DNA of 64,000 nucleotides from Actinocatenispora sp963815125 (GTDB taxonomy: Bacteria > Actinomycetota > Actinomycetes > Mycobacteriales > Micromonosporaceae): assembly GCA_963815125.1 (NCBI GenBank), contig CAWFFM010000013.1, positions 31,672 to 95,671 of the forward strand, written 5' to 3'. Below are positions 9,197-18,217 of this stretch, piece by piece. Numbering within the stretch: position 1 is the first letter of the stretch; each line of letters starts with the position of its first letter. Below the pieces are notes generated by a model. That model saw nothing but the letters and a program-made list of their open reading frames with translations. It had not been told where the DNA came from and made no database searches. The position numbers and the translations under genes are program-made.

Positions 9197-9352
9197 GTGT
9201 ACACCACCGCCGACGCCGACCGGTCACCGGACATCGACGCGGACCGGCAACTGGCCGCCCGCGTCGCGTTCTGCGCGGTGAGTGACGCCCACCTCCCACT
9301 CCGGAGCGGGATTGTCGCCCGCAGTTCGCCGGGGCCGGAGATCATCGGCTGA
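9197..9352 (+). CDS. Possible small protein (51 aa)
   Basis: GTG at 9197 opens a 51-residue frame rich in Asp, Arg and Ala. TACTGT at 9183-9188 lies 8 bases upstream, which would suit a leaderless transcript. There is no recognisable domain, so it may be a chance frame in the 283-bp gap between neighbours. Confidence 0.22.
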   Translation: MYTTADADRSPDIDADRQLAARVAFCAVSDAHLPLRSGIVARSSPGPEIIG

Positions 9353-9437
9353 GTGACCCGCGACCAGCGGGCGACGTCAGGATCGTGTCGTGAATTCACC
9401 GAACCCGGGAACGCACCGGGATGGAACGGAGGACGCC

Positions 9438-10502
9438 GTGGCACGCCACCGCGCCGCACACGGGTCGGGCGACCCGTCCGACACCGGGTCGCCGGAGACC
9501 GGCCCCGAGCAGACCGCCGACCAGACCTCCGACGAGGACACCGGCACGGAGGTCGCCGGCGACAGCGGGGCCACCGACGTCAGCGCCGATGAGGTGGCCG
9601 CCGTCACCGACGCCGATGACGCCGACGACGAGACCGACGACGAGGACGAGGTCGAGGTCGAGCGCAGCCCGGAGGCGGACAGCTTCTGGTCCGACGTACG
9701 GATCGACCCGATCGAGATCGCGCTGCCGTCCGGCGTCGGCTACACCCTGCGGGCCTACCGTAACGACGACGAGCTGACCCCGGTGGACGGCGACGAACCG
9801 GCGGACGACGAGGACGCCGGCGGCGCCGACGTCGAGGATGCCGGTACCGCGGCGGCCACCCGGGACGCCTCGTCGGAGGGCAAGGACACCGAGGGCGAGG
9901 ACACCGAGGGCAAGGCACCGAGGCAGGACACCGACGGCGAGGACACCGAGGATCGGGACGCCGTCGAGGACGACGAGCCAGAGGACGGGTCCGACGAGGA
10001 CGAGGACGAGGAGCCGGAGGAGATCCCGGTCTTCCTCGCCCAGCGTGGCAAGGTACTGCTGTTCCGTAGCCCCGAATCGCTGGTGGCGTTCGTCCGCTCC
10101 GATCAGCAGCACGCGATGCGCGGCCTGGACACCGCCGACGACCTGGCGGCCCGGATCGAGTCCAGCTACCTGGTGCCCACCCAGGAGGACCGGTACGAGC
10201 TGGACCTGCTGGTGGGCAACCTGCGCGGCGGTCACGACAGCTGGGAACCGGAGCTGATCATCTCGGCGGGCGAGCTGGCCCGCGATGTCGCGTACGCGGT
10301 GGGGCTGGACTCGGTCCTCACCTCGTTGTCGCCCGGCTCGCCGTTGGACGACCTGGACGAGGCGATGCGCGGTGCCGCCCGAGGCGGATTCGGGGCATTC
10401 CGGGCACGCCGCAAAATGCGAAAGATCGGGGCACAACAGGCAGCTCTCGGCTGGCGCACGATCATTGGCAAGATCAGTGGTGCTGTGGACTGGCGCGATT
10501 GA
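9438..10502 (+). CDS. Highly acidic conserved hypothetical protein
   Basis: The start GTG at 9438 follows GGAGGA with 4-bp spacing and is preferred over GTG 9390. The product has about 354 residues. Two long Asp/Glu-rich tracts (about residues 15-75 and 120-200, with runs such as DEDEDEEPEE) flank a short ordered element (DPIEIALPSGVGYTLRAYR). The conserved C-terminal third (FLAQRGKVLLFRSPESLVAF onward, ending KISGAVDWRD) looks folded. Relatives are sometimes labelled primosomal protein, but I see no primase motif. The polyanionic tracts suggest binding to a basic protein or DNA mimicry (inference). Confidence 0.75.
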   Translation: MARHRAAHGSGDPSDTGSPETGPEQTADQTSDEDTGTEVAGDSGATDVSADEVAAVTDADDADDETDDEDEVEVERSPEADSFWSDVRIDPIEIALPSGVGYTLRAYRNDDELTPVDGDEPADDEDAGGADVEDAGTAAATRDASSEGKDTEGEDTEGKAPRQDTDGEDTEDRDAVEDDEPEDGSDEDEDEEPEEIPVFLAQRGKVLLFRSPESLVAFVRSDQQHAMRGLDTADDLAARIESSYLVPTQEDRYELDLLVGNLRGGHDSWEPELIISAGELARDVAYAVGLDSVLTSLSPGSPLDDLDEAMRGAARGGFGAFRARRKMRKIGAQQAALGWRTIIGKISGAVDWRD

Positions 10503-10554
10503 CCCCTGAGCGGGGAGCATCGGACAGGTAACTTCCGGCTTCGGAGGTGTGGAC

Positions 10555-12501
10555 GTGCGTGTGTACTGCGGCCTGGCATCGGCGGGCGAACGACTGACCG
10601 CCGCGGTGGTCGACGACGGCGGGCAGGTCGCCGCCGTACAGCAGATCGAGGACGACCCAGAAGGCTACGCAACGTTACTCGGCCTGCTCGCAGCGCGGTC
10701 GGATCCCGGCGGCATCATGTGTGTGCCGTTCTCCTCCGATGTGGCGGAGCGGCGCGTTCCGCAGCTGTTCCTGGCCGGCGGACGGCACGCCTGTTTCGTC
10801 GATCAGTCCACTGTTGAGAAGCTGGCCGCCGCGGAACCGACGGACGCACCGGACGACGCCCGGCGGGCGGTGGCCATGGCGCGCGCGCTCTACTCCGGAA
10901 CGTTGACCGCGGCGGCCCAGCCCACCGCACCGGAACTCGCCTCCCTGCGGCCGCTGCTGTGGGCCCACGCCGCGCTGACGGTCAGTCGGGTCGCCTCGGT
11001 GGCCGCACTCCGCGAAGTGCTGCGCGAGCTGTATCCGGCCGCGCTGCAGGCGTTTCCCGACCCGGGTGGCAACACGGCACTGGCCGTACTCGACGCCCTG
11101 CCGGACGCCGCCCAGGTGTCCCGCGGCCAGGACGAGAACGTGGTGGCCCGGCTGACCACGGCGGGCTTCAAGGACGCGCCGGAGGCGTTGGCGGCACTGC
11201 ACCGTACGGTCGACGACCGGGGATCCGGCAACCCGGTGATGGAGTCGGCCGGTGCCACCGTCCGGCAGGCGGTCGCCGCCGTACAGGCCGGTGACACCGC
11301 CGCGGGCACCCTCATCCGTGAGGTCACCGAACGGTTGGACCGTTGGCGAGGGACGGAATCCGCGCCGGACGGCCAGGCCCAGAGCGACTGGTCCGCCGAA
11401 CCGACCGTCGGTGGCCCGGAGCCCGCCGCCGGGTCGACGGATCCGTTCAGCAGGCCGTTCCGCGGTGGGCCGGTCAACTGGGGCCCGCCGGTCCCCTCCC
11501 GGCTCGACCAGCCGGTCAGTCCGGCACCGCTGCTGCCCTCCCGGGTGGACCGCCCGGTCGGCCCCGCGCCACTGCTGCCCGGCCGGGGCGAACGGCGAAA
11601 CCTGGGCCCGGCCCCCACCCGGAGTGAACGTCGAATGGCCCGGGCCCGACAGCAACCGCCGGTACCGGTCGATGTCTCGGCAGACAACCCGGCCAACGGC
11701 GCCGAACCGGTGGACCGGACCCTGCAACTGCGTGGGCAGGACGACACGTCCACAGCGGCCTTCCCCCTCACCGGTCAGCCCGGCATGACCGACGACATGC
11801 CGACCGCGGAACGGCCGATGTTGCCCGGCGAGCCGGAACCGCCGTCCCTCACCTTCCCGACCGATTTCCAGTCCTCGGCGATCGACACCGGCGAGGCGAC
11901 CGACCGGTCCGGCCAGGACGCCGTACCGGCTCCCCCGCTGCTGCGTGCGGTGTCGGTGGACCGTGAGCAGCGGGACGCCTCGGTGACCGCCCTGCCGCCG
12001 CTGGATCAGCTGCCCACCCGGCCGAGGCGCGGCCCGGAACTCACACCACGCAGCCGGCGCCGACCCCGTTCACCGAGCCACGAGCCGACCCTGCGACCAC
12101 CGGATGCCATGTCCATCCCGGAGTCCGCGGTCGGCGACGAAGGCGATTCGGAGCTGTTGATCTTCGCGCAGGCCCGGTCCGCCTGGTTCGCCGGCGAGCA
12201 CAACGAGGCGGAATGGGACAGCCTGGCCGACGAGGGCTGGCGCGCGGCCGAGGCCGCCAGTCGGCCGTCCGTGGGCACCAGCACCGAGAGCGGCCTGCCG
12301 CGCCGGGTACCGCAGGCCAACCTGGTGCCCGGCTCACCAGAGGTCGAACGGGACCGTACGCCGATCTCGCGGGACGCATCGCATCTCGCCGCACAGACCG
12401 CGGGCTACTTCCGCGGCTGGCAGCGGGGACGCGACAGCACCGGCCACCCCGTCAACGCGCGCTCCGAATCGGAGGCATTCTCCCCGGCGGGACAGCGATG
12501 A
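10555..12501 (+). CDS. IS110-transposase-like protein without its first catalytic acids, with long disordered tail
   Basis: GTG 10555 is 7 bases after GGAGG; an in-frame GTG at 10549 has only 1-base spacing. Residues 1-250 resemble the N-terminal DEDD RuvC-like domain and helical linker of IS110 transposases: MRVYCGLASAG against the usual GIDWA, and a VLRELYPAALQAF linker. The first Asp is Ala and the Glu position reads MCVPF, so it should not cut DNA; Asp residues of the third motif (TDAPDDA) may remain. The C-terminal serine/HhH domain of IS110 is replaced by about 380 Pro/Arg-rich residues ending in a short ordered motif (QARSAWFAGEHNEAEWDSLA). No terminal repeats flank it. It is translationally coupled to the Roadblock gene, so it is probably domesticated. 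Confidence 0.75.
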   Translation: MRVYCGLASAGERLTAAVVDDGGQVAAVQQIEDDPEGYATLLGLLAARSDPGGIMCVPFSSDVAERRVPQLFLAGGRHACFVDQSTVEKLAAAEPTDAPDDARRAVAMARALYSGTLTAAAQPTAPELASLRPLLWAHAALTVSRVASVAALREVLRELYPAALQAFPDPGGNTALAVLDALPDAAQVSRGQDENVVARLTTAGFKDAPEALAALHRTVDDRGSGNPVMESAGATVRQAVAAVQAGDTAAGTLIREVTERLDRWRGTESAPDGQAQSDWSAEPTVGGPEPAAGSTDPFSRPFRGGPVNWGPPVPSRLDQPVSPAPLLPSRVDRPVGPAPLLPGRGERRNLGPAPTRSERRMARARQQPPVPVDVSADNPANGAEPVDRTLQLRGQDDTSTAAFPLTGQPGMTDDMPTAERPMLPGEPEPPSLTFPTDFQSSAIDTGEATDRSGQDAVPAPPLLRAVSVDREQRDASVTALPPLDQLPTRPRRGPELTPRSRRRPRSPSHEPTLRPPDAMSIPESAVGDEGDSELLIFAQARSAWFAGEHNEAEWDSLADEGWRAAEAASRPSVGTSTESGLPRRVPQANLVPGSPEVERDRTPISRDASHLAAQTAGYFRGWQRGRDSTGHPVNARSESEAFSPAGQR

Positions 12502-12881
12502 CCGAGCTCGGCCTGTACCAGGGCAGCATGGGGCCGCTGCTGGTCTCCCTGGTGGAACGCGTACCAGGGGCCAGCCACGCGGTGATCGCCTCCGTGGAGG
12601 GGATGCCGATCGCGGTGTCCGCGGGACTACCGGCGCAGCGTGCCGAGCAGCTCGCCAGCATCGGCGCCGGCCTGCTCAGCATCGCCGACGGCGCCGGTCG
12701 GTGCATGGACGCGGGCGGCCCCTGCCAGGCCGTGGTGGAGATGGCGGAGGGTGTGCTGATGGCGACCCCGGTGACCAACGCGACCAGCCTCACCGTGCTG
12801 GCCGTGGCCGACTGCGACCGCGAACGGCTCGGCTACTCGATCGCCGAGTTCCGCGGTCAGGTCGCACCGCTGCTGGCCTGA
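12498..12881 (+). CDS. Roadblock/LC7 domain protein
   Basis: A 127-residue single Roadblock/LC7 domain, the dynein-light-chain-type fold found in MglB-like regulators of small GTPases and in actinobacterial conservons. Typical features are the central VIASVEGMPIAVSAGLP strand pair and the VLMATPVTNATSLTVLAVAD C-terminal half. Its ATG overlaps the stop of the IS110-like gene (ATGA, 12498-12501). The histidine kinase and GTPase of a full conservon are absent, so the upstream protein is the likely partner (inference). Confidence 0.88.
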   Translation: MTELGLYQGSMGPLLVSLVERVPGASHAVIASVEGMPIAVSAGLPAQRAEQLASIGAGLLSIADGAGRCMDAGGPCQAVVEMAEGVLMATPVTNATSLTVLAVADCDRERLGYSIAEFRGQVAPLLA

Positions 12882-12993
12882 CCCGGTCGGGCGTCAGGTC
12901 GCCCCGCTGCTGGCCAGATCCGGTCGGGCGATGGCGCGGCGCTGAACCGACCCGTGCCGCACCATGGCGACGGAGCCCGGCACGGACACACCG

Positions 12994-13035
12994 CGGCCCC
13001 GGACCGGCCAGCCTGCGCTGCCGGGTCCGGGGCCG
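12994..13035. terminator. Hairpin between convergent Roadblock and binding-protein genes
   Basis: CGGCCCCGGACC (12994-13005) pairs with GGTCCGGGGCCG (13024-13035), a 12-bp stem with an 18-nt loop, placed 10 bp after the minus-strand stop and about 110 bp after the plus-strand stop. Confidence 0.55.
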
Positions 13036-13045
13036 GTCGGTACGA

Positions 13046-14794
13046 CTACTTCGCCAGGTAGGCGTTGTAGTAGATCGGGTTACCGAGTACCGCGCTCAGC
13101 ACCACGTTCTTGCACTTGGTGCCCGACAGCGTGACGTTGCTGGTCGCGATGATCGGTACCACCGGCGCGTACGTGGCCATGATGTGCTTGTCGAGCTTCG
13201 CCCACTCCGGTGCGGCCTTCTCGGCCGGCATCTTGGAGATCCTGGCGATCTGGTCGTTGACCTCGGGCACGTTCAGGTACGAGTAGTCCTTGTTGCCCCG
13301 CGGCTCGATCTGCCGACCGTTGTACAGCGGCGGGAGGACCGTCGCGCCACTCGGCCAGTCCGACGCCCAGGTGTTGATGTACAGGTCGTACGGGTTGTTC
13401 TTCTGGCCGACCTGGTCGTAGTAGCTGGACTTGTCGATCGGCCGCAGCACGATCTTGAAGCCGGCCCGCTCCAGCGCCGCCTTGATCGCTGCGGCGGTCG
13501 GCTGGTTGGCCGACGTGTTGGAGTACGCGTACACCAGCTTCGGGTGCTTGCCGCCGAGCAGCTGCTTGGCCTTGGCGACGTTGCCGTGCTTGCCACCGGG
13601 GTACAGGTCGTAGTTCTGGAACCCGATGGTCAGCGGCGACTCGATGGTGGTGGCCGCCTGCCCGGTGATCGGGCCACCCCGGGCCTGCAGGTACGCGCCG
13701 CGGTCGAACGCGTAGTTGAGCGCCCGGCGCACCTTCAGGTCGGTGATCCGCTGGGTGTTCATGTTCAGGTAGCTGACGAACGGCGACAGGCCCTGCACCA
13801 TGCGCTTCTTGACCGACGCGTCACCGAGTACCTTCGGCAGCAGCGAGGCGGGCACGTTCTGGTACTGGGTGGCGTAGGCGTCGTCGCCGTTGCTGGCCAT
13901 CGTCCGGTTGGTCTGCTGCACGTCGCTCGCGCCGATCTCGGCGACGAACTTGTCGAAGTAGGCGTGCCGGACCGCGTCGGTCTTCGGGTCCCAGTACTTG
14001 TTACGTACCAGGGTCAGCGACGTGCCGCGTGCGTACTTGTCGATCTTGTACGGACCGGACGAGAACGGCCGGTCGTCGTACTTGGTGTGGGTGTCCTTGC
14101 CGGCCGGGACCGGCGCGGTGATACCCATCGACGAGGCGAAGGGCATGTCGCACTGCGGCTGCTTGAACGAGAAGGTGATCTGCTTGTCGCCCTTGACGCT
14201 CACACCGGGCGGCATCTTGGCGGCGCCGCCGTACGGGCCCTTGTAGCTGGCGTTGTAGTTGTCGCTGCCGGCCAGCCAGCTCTGGATGTAGGTCGGGCCC
14301 TCGTTCATGTCCGGGGCGAAGGAGCGGGCCACACCGTACGCCACGTCGGCGGCGGTGATCGGCGAGCCGTCCTCGTACTTCAGGCCGTCCTTGAGGGTGA
14401 AGCGCCACGTCTTGCAGTCGTGGTTGACGTCGGTGCCGGGGGTCGTGGCCAGGTCGCCGACCAGGGTCAGCTTGCCGTCGCCGGTCTCCCGGAACATCGT
14501 CAGGGTCCGGACGAACAGCTGCTCGACGGCCGAGGCGTCCACCACGTAGGTGCGCTGCGGGTCCAGGTGTTCGAAGTCCTGCTCGGACAGGTAGTGGAAG
14601 GTTCCGCCGGTCACCGCGCCAGGAACCGGCTTGGCCGGGCCCTGCGAGTCCTTCGGGTCGTTGGCGATGCTGCTTGTCTGGGCCGCGTGCTTCTCCCCGG
14701 TTCCCTGATCGGAACCGGCGTTCTTGCTGCAGGCGGCCAGTGTCGTGGTCAGCGCCACCGCGCTCAGCACGGCGAGCGCCACTCGTCGTCGCAT
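13046..14794 (-). CDS. Lipoprotein substrate-binding protein, family 5 (peptide-type) no. 1
   Basis: Extracytoplasmic solute receptor of an oligopeptide/dipeptide-type ABC importer. The chosen ATG (14794) follows GGGAGG and begins MRRRVALAVLSAVAL with lipobox LAAC, giving about 582 residues and a lipid anchor. Family 5 hallmarks follow: LDPQRTYVVD, the LKDGLKYEDGSPITAADVAY segment and a C-terminal PPLYNGRQIEPRGN region. It is a paralogue of the neighbour to the right but clearly diverged. The substrate cannot be inferred. Hairpins lie on both sides, so it may be transcribed separately from the permease genes. Confidence 0.93.
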   Translation of the reverse strand: MRRRVALAVLSAVALTTTLAACSKNAGSDQGTGEKHAAQTSSIANDPKDSQGPAKPVPGAVTGGTFHYLSEQDFEHLDPQRTYVVDASAVEQLFVRTLTMFRETGDGKLTLVGDLATTPGTDVNHDCKTWRFTLKDGLKYEDGSPITAADVAYGVARSFAPDMNEGPTYIQSWLAGSDNYNASYKGPYGGAAKMPPGVSVKGDKQITFSFKQPQCDMPFASSMGITAPVPAGKDTHTKYDDRPFSSGPYKIDKYARGTSLTLVRNKYWDPKTDAVRHAYFDKFVAEIGASDVQQTNRTMASNGDDAYATQYQNVPASLLPKVLGDASVKKRMVQGLSPFVSYLNMNTQRITDLKVRRALNYAFDRGAYLQARGGPITGQAATTIESPLTIGFQNYDLYPGGKHGNVAKAKQLLGGKHPKLVYAYSNTSANQPTAAAIKAALERAGFKIVLRPIDKSSYYDQVGQKNNPYDLYINTWASDWPSGATVLPPLYNGRQIEPRGNKDYSYLNVPEVNDQIARISKMPAEKAAPEWAKLDKHIMATYAPVVPIIATSNVTLSGTKCKNVVLSAVLGNPIYYNAYLAK

Positions 14795-14981
14795 CCATAC
14801 CTCCCTGGTCGGCCGTGCCTCCTGCCCGCCCGGGGTATGGCGCACAGCACAGAGCACGTTCTGAGCAGGAAGGTAGTGGCATGTCGGGCTTCGGATATCA
14901 CGGCGCCGCAACGACCGCGTTGCAATCAGATTGAAGAAAATCTTCACGATGGCGATCAGGGCAGAAACCTGACCGACACGC

Positions 14982-15062
14982 CGATGGCCGGCACCCGGAT
15001 CGGGTGCCGGCCATCGCCGGTCGTTCGCGCGGTGCGCCGGTGGCAACTGCTACCGGCGCACC
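14982..15062 (-). terminator. Two hairpins after binding-protein gene no. 2
   Basis: Reading leftward from the stop at 15069, an 11-bp stem comes first (GGTGCGCCGGT 15031-15041 with ACCGGCGCACC 15052-15062). A perfect 16-bp stem with 3-nt loop follows (CGATGGCCGGCACCCG 14982-14997 with its complement 15001-15016). Together they should end transcription between the two binding-protein genes. A small TGAAGA/TCTTCA inverted repeat lies near 14940 in the AT-richer start region of gene no. 1. Confidence 0.6.
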
Positions 15063-15068
15063 GGAGCG

Positions 15069-16820
15069 CTACTGCTTGACGTACGCGTCGGTGTAGGCGT
15101 TGGTGCCGAGGACCATGGAGATCTTCACACCGCCCACCTTCGACCCCTCGAGGGACAGGCCCCGCGAGTAGTACATCGGGATGATCGTGGCGTACTTGGT
15201 CACGTACTCCTTGTCCAGCGCGGCCCACTGTGCACCGGCCTTCGCCGCCGGCACCTTCTGCGCCGCGTCGAGCTTGGCGTTGAAGTCCGCCGAGTTGAAG
15301 TACGAGATCACGTTGTTGCCGCTCGGCTGGAAGGTCCGGCCGTCGGTCAGCACCGGCAGCACCGCGGCACCGGTCGGCCAGTCCGCCGCCCAGTCGCTGA
15401 GGTACAGGTCCCAACCGTTGTTCTTGCGGCCCAGCTCGGTGAAGTAGTTGGTCGCGTCGACCGGCTTCATCGTGACCTTGAACCCGGCCCGCTGCAGCGC
15501 CTGCTGGATGGCCGGCGCCTCACGCTGACCGACGGCGTTGTTGCGGTAGCCGTAGACGATCGTCGGGTGCTTGCCGCCCAGCAGCTGCTTGGCCTTCGCC
15601 ACATCGCCGTGTGCGCCGCCCGGGTAGGCGTTGTAGTTCTTCCAACCGAGGACCGTCGGCGACTCCAGCGTGGTGGCCGGGGAGGCCAGCGCCGGGCCAC
15701 CCAGGGTCTGGATCAGTGCGGTGCGGTCGACGGCGTAGGACAGCGCCTGCCGAACCTTCAGATCCTTGACGTGCTGGGTGTTGACCGCCAGGTAGTACAC
15801 GAACGGGGTCTGGCCGGAGATGGTCCGACTCTTCAGCGAGGCGTCCCCGGTGACCTTGCCGACCAGCGACTGCGGCACGTTCTGCTGCGCCACGGTGCTC
15901 TGGTCCGCGCCGTTGTTGGCGATCATCCGGTTGGTCTGCGTCAGGTCGCTGTCACCGAAGGTGTAGGTGACGGTGTCCGGGTAGTCGTGCCGGATCGGGT
16001 CGCTCTTCGGGTCCCAGTACTTGTTGCGCTCCAGGACGAGCTTGGTGCCCCGGGTGTAGGTCTTGATCTTGTACGGACCACTCGACACCGGGTGGTTGTC
16101 GTAGTTGGCGCCCTTGTCCGCAGCCTTCGGCACCGGGGCCGAGGTCGGCATCTGCATGGCGAACGGCAGGTCGCAGTGCGGCGACTTGAAGTGCAGGTCG
16201 AGAGTCTTGTCGCCCTTCACCACCAGGCCGTCGGCGATTTCCTTGCCACCGTTGTACGGGCCCTTGTACGCCTTGTTGTAGTTGGCGTCGTCGGACAGCC
16301 ACTGCGGCAGCCAGTGCGGCCCCTCGGAGATCTGCGGGGAGTACGCGCGGGAGATGCCGTACGCGACGTCCTTCGCGGTGATCGGCGAGCCGTCCTCGTA
16401 CTTCAGGCCGTCCTTGAGGGTGTACTCCCAGTTCATGCACTTGTTGCCGTCGAGGTCCTTGCCCGGCCCGGTGGCCAGGTCGCCGACCAGCGTCAGCTTG
16501 CCGTTCTTGTCCTGCCGGAACATGGTGAGCGTCCGGAGGAACATCTGCTCGGCCGACATCGCCTGCACGACGTACGTACGCTGCGGGTCAAGGTGCTCGA
16601 AGTCGGTCTCCTGCAGGATCCCGAGATTGCCACCCTTGCTGGCCCCGGCGATCGCCGGCGCCGGCCCCTGAGAGTCCTTGGGGTTCGTCGAAACGCCCCC
16701 ACTGTTCTTCGTCACATGGTCGCCGTTACTGGAGTCGTTGCCCGAGTTCTTCGAGCAGGCTCCCAGTGCAGCGACCACGACCAGGGCGCCAACGGCAGCC
16801 ACGGCCACTCTGGATCGCAT
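15069..16820 (-). CDS. Lipoprotein substrate-binding protein, family 5 (peptide-type) no. 2
   Basis: Second solute receptor, 583 residues from ATG 16820, which follows GGAGG at 8 bases. The signal peptide MRSRVAVAAVGALVVVAA ends in lipobox LGAC. The core shares LDPQRTYVVQ, LKDGLKYEDGSPITAKDVAY and VLPVLTDGRTFQPSGN with its paralogue. It lies 218 bp downstream of a B-type permease transcribed in the same direction, which suggests that permease and receptor work together, perhaps giving the importer an alternative specificity (inference). Confidence 0.93.
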   Translation of the reverse strand: MRSRVAVAAVGALVVVAALGACSKNSGNDSSNGDHVTKNSGGVSTNPKDSQGPAPAIAGASKGGNLGILQETDFEHLDPQRTYVVQAMSAEQMFLRTLTMFRQDKNGKLTLVGDLATGPGKDLDGNKCMNWEYTLKDGLKYEDGSPITAKDVAYGISRAYSPQISEGPHWLPQWLSDDANYNKAYKGPYNGGKEIADGLVVKGDKTLDLHFKSPHCDLPFAMQMPTSAPVPKAADKGANYDNHPVSSGPYKIKTYTRGTKLVLERNKYWDPKSDPIRHDYPDTVTYTFGDSDLTQTNRMIANNGADQSTVAQQNVPQSLVGKVTGDASLKSRTISGQTPFVYYLAVNTQHVKDLKVRQALSYAVDRTALIQTLGGPALASPATTLESPTVLGWKNYNAYPGGAHGDVAKAKQLLGGKHPTIVYGYRNNAVGQREAPAIQQALQRAGFKVTMKPVDATNYFTELGRKNNGWDLYLSDWAADWPTGAAVLPVLTDGRTFQPSGNNVISYFNSADFNAKLDAAQKVPAAKAGAQWAALDKEYVTKYATIIPMYYSRGLSLEGSKVGGVKISMVLGTNAYTDAYVKQ

Positions 16821-17038
16821 TCCGATAACCTCCGCACCTCGTGCCGCCGGGGCCATGGTCCATGCCACGTGACGGCGTTCAATCCCTATCTGGCTGTGCT
16901 GTCCTACCGAATTACTCTCTGCAATTCCAGTACTGCAGACAAAGCTGGCTCACATGGAACCTAGTCATGTCGCGCGCCGTCGGTGTCACAGTCGGACAAC
17001 GACACGGTCTCAGGACCGTGAGCACGGACATTACCGGC

Positions 17039-18028
17039 TCAGGTCATCCGGACACGCGGGTCGATGACGGAGTAGAGCATGTCGACCACGATGTTCATGA
17101 CGATGATGAACACGGCGGCCAGCAGCACCGTCGCCATCACAACGGGTAGGTTCAGATCGTTCACCGCGGTCACCGCGGTGCGCCCCACACCGTTGATCCC
17201 GAACACCGTCTCGGTGATCACCGTGCCGCCCAGGGCGGAACCGACGAACAGGCCGGCCGTGGTGACGATCGGGGTGATCGCCGCCCGCAGCGCGTGCCGG
17301 CCGTAGACCTTGTACTTGGCCAGCCCCTTGGCCCTCGCCGTACGGACGAAGTCCTCGGACAGCGTCTCCAGCATCTGCGCCCGGGACAACCGGGCGAAGA
17401 TCGCCGAGTTCAGGAAGCCCAGCGTGAACCAGGGCAGCAGCATCTTGCTGAACCACTCCACCGGATTGTCGAACGGTGACGTGTATCCGGGGTTCGGTAG
17501 CAGATGCATCGAGTAGACGAAGATCAACAACAGGATCGGCCCGAAGAAGTAGATCTGCATCGACGCACCGACCAGGCTCGTACCGACCGCCGCCTTGTCG
17601 AACGCGGTACCTCTGCGCAACGCGGAGAGCATCCCCAGCCCGACACCGATCACCAGTTGGATGATCGTCGACCCGATCACGATGCTCAGGGTCGCCGGCA
17701 TGGTCCGCTTGAGGATCGCGGTCACCGGCTCGTTGGTACGGAACGAGAAGCCCAGGCACGGCGCGTCGCACCGGACCGCCAGATCGCCCGTGCCGTACGT
17801 GCGGCCGGCCACGATCCCCTTCATGAACCGCGCGTACTGCACGGTCTGCGGCTCATCGAGCCCCAGCCGCTGCTCGGTCTGCTTGATCGAGTTGGCGTCA
17901 CACTGCTTGCCGCACATCACGTACGCCGGCGACGTCGGCACCATGAAGAACAGCATGAACGTCAGCACACTCACCGCGAACATGGTGAGCAGCGACGACA
18001 GTATCCGTTTGGTCAGGAAGCGGAGCAT
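17039..18028 (-). CDS. Peptide-type ABC permease, B subunit (copy 2)
   Basis: Inner-membrane permease of the DppB/OppB family, 329 residues and about six membrane spans. The N-terminal span is LLTMFAVSVLTFMLFFMVPT and the cytoplasmic coupling loop EDFVRTARAKGLAKYKVYGR. A periplasmic insert carries four cysteines (MCGKQC and RCDAPC) that could form disulfides. It is almost identical to the B subunit at 20462-21451 in its first two thirds, and near-identical at DNA level in places, implying recent duplication or gene conversion. It sits alone between a terminator and the second receptor gene. Confidence 0.93.
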   Translation of the reverse strand: MLRFLTKRILSSLLTMFAVSVLTFMLFFMVPTSPAYVMCGKQCDANSIKQTEQRLGLDEPQTVQYARFMKGIVAGRTYGTGDLAVRCDAPCLGFSFRTNEPVTAILKRTMPATLSIVIGSTIIQLVIGVGLGMLSALRRGTAFDKAAVGTSLVGASMQIYFFGPILLLIFVYSMHLLPNPGYTSPFDNPVEWFSKMLLPWFTLGFLNSAIFARLSRAQMLETLSEDFVRTARAKGLAKYKVYGRHALRAAITPIVTTAGLFVGSALGGTVITETVFGINGVGRTAVTAVNDLNLPVVMATVLLAAVFIIVMNIVVDMLYSVIDPRVRMT

Positions 18029-18154
18029 GACAGGAACCCCCGTGGTGGGCCGGGTGCGATCGTGGCTCGACCATAGGAAGTTCCGGGGTTACACAGGTCA
18101 CAGCAACGCATCGAATCGGCGGCACTGTGCCATACGGCCCAGATGGCACAGGCG

Positions 18155-18187
18155 GCGACGCCCGTACCGAAATGGTACGGGCGTCGC
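18155..18187 (-). terminator. Hairpin after the ATPase genes
   Basis: GCGACGCCCGTACC and GGTACGGGCGTCGC make a perfect 14-bp stem with a 5-nt loop, about 30 bp past the stop of the second ATPase gene. It separates the C-B-D-F operon from the extra permease gene. Confidence 0.65.
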
Positions 18188-18217
18188 GTCGTCCTGCGTC
18201 TGTCTGCCGGCCGGCGG

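Noticed and set aside
10555..12501. Active IS110-family insertion sequence
   Set aside because: The first catalytic acids and the C-terminal transposase domain are missing, and it is coupled to a Roadblock gene.
12701..15079. 792-codon plus-strand frame opposite the first binding-protein gene
   Set aside because: It is an antisense shadow of a lipoprotein gene with signal peptide, lipobox and family motifs; its composition is Val/Arg/Leu/Gly noise.
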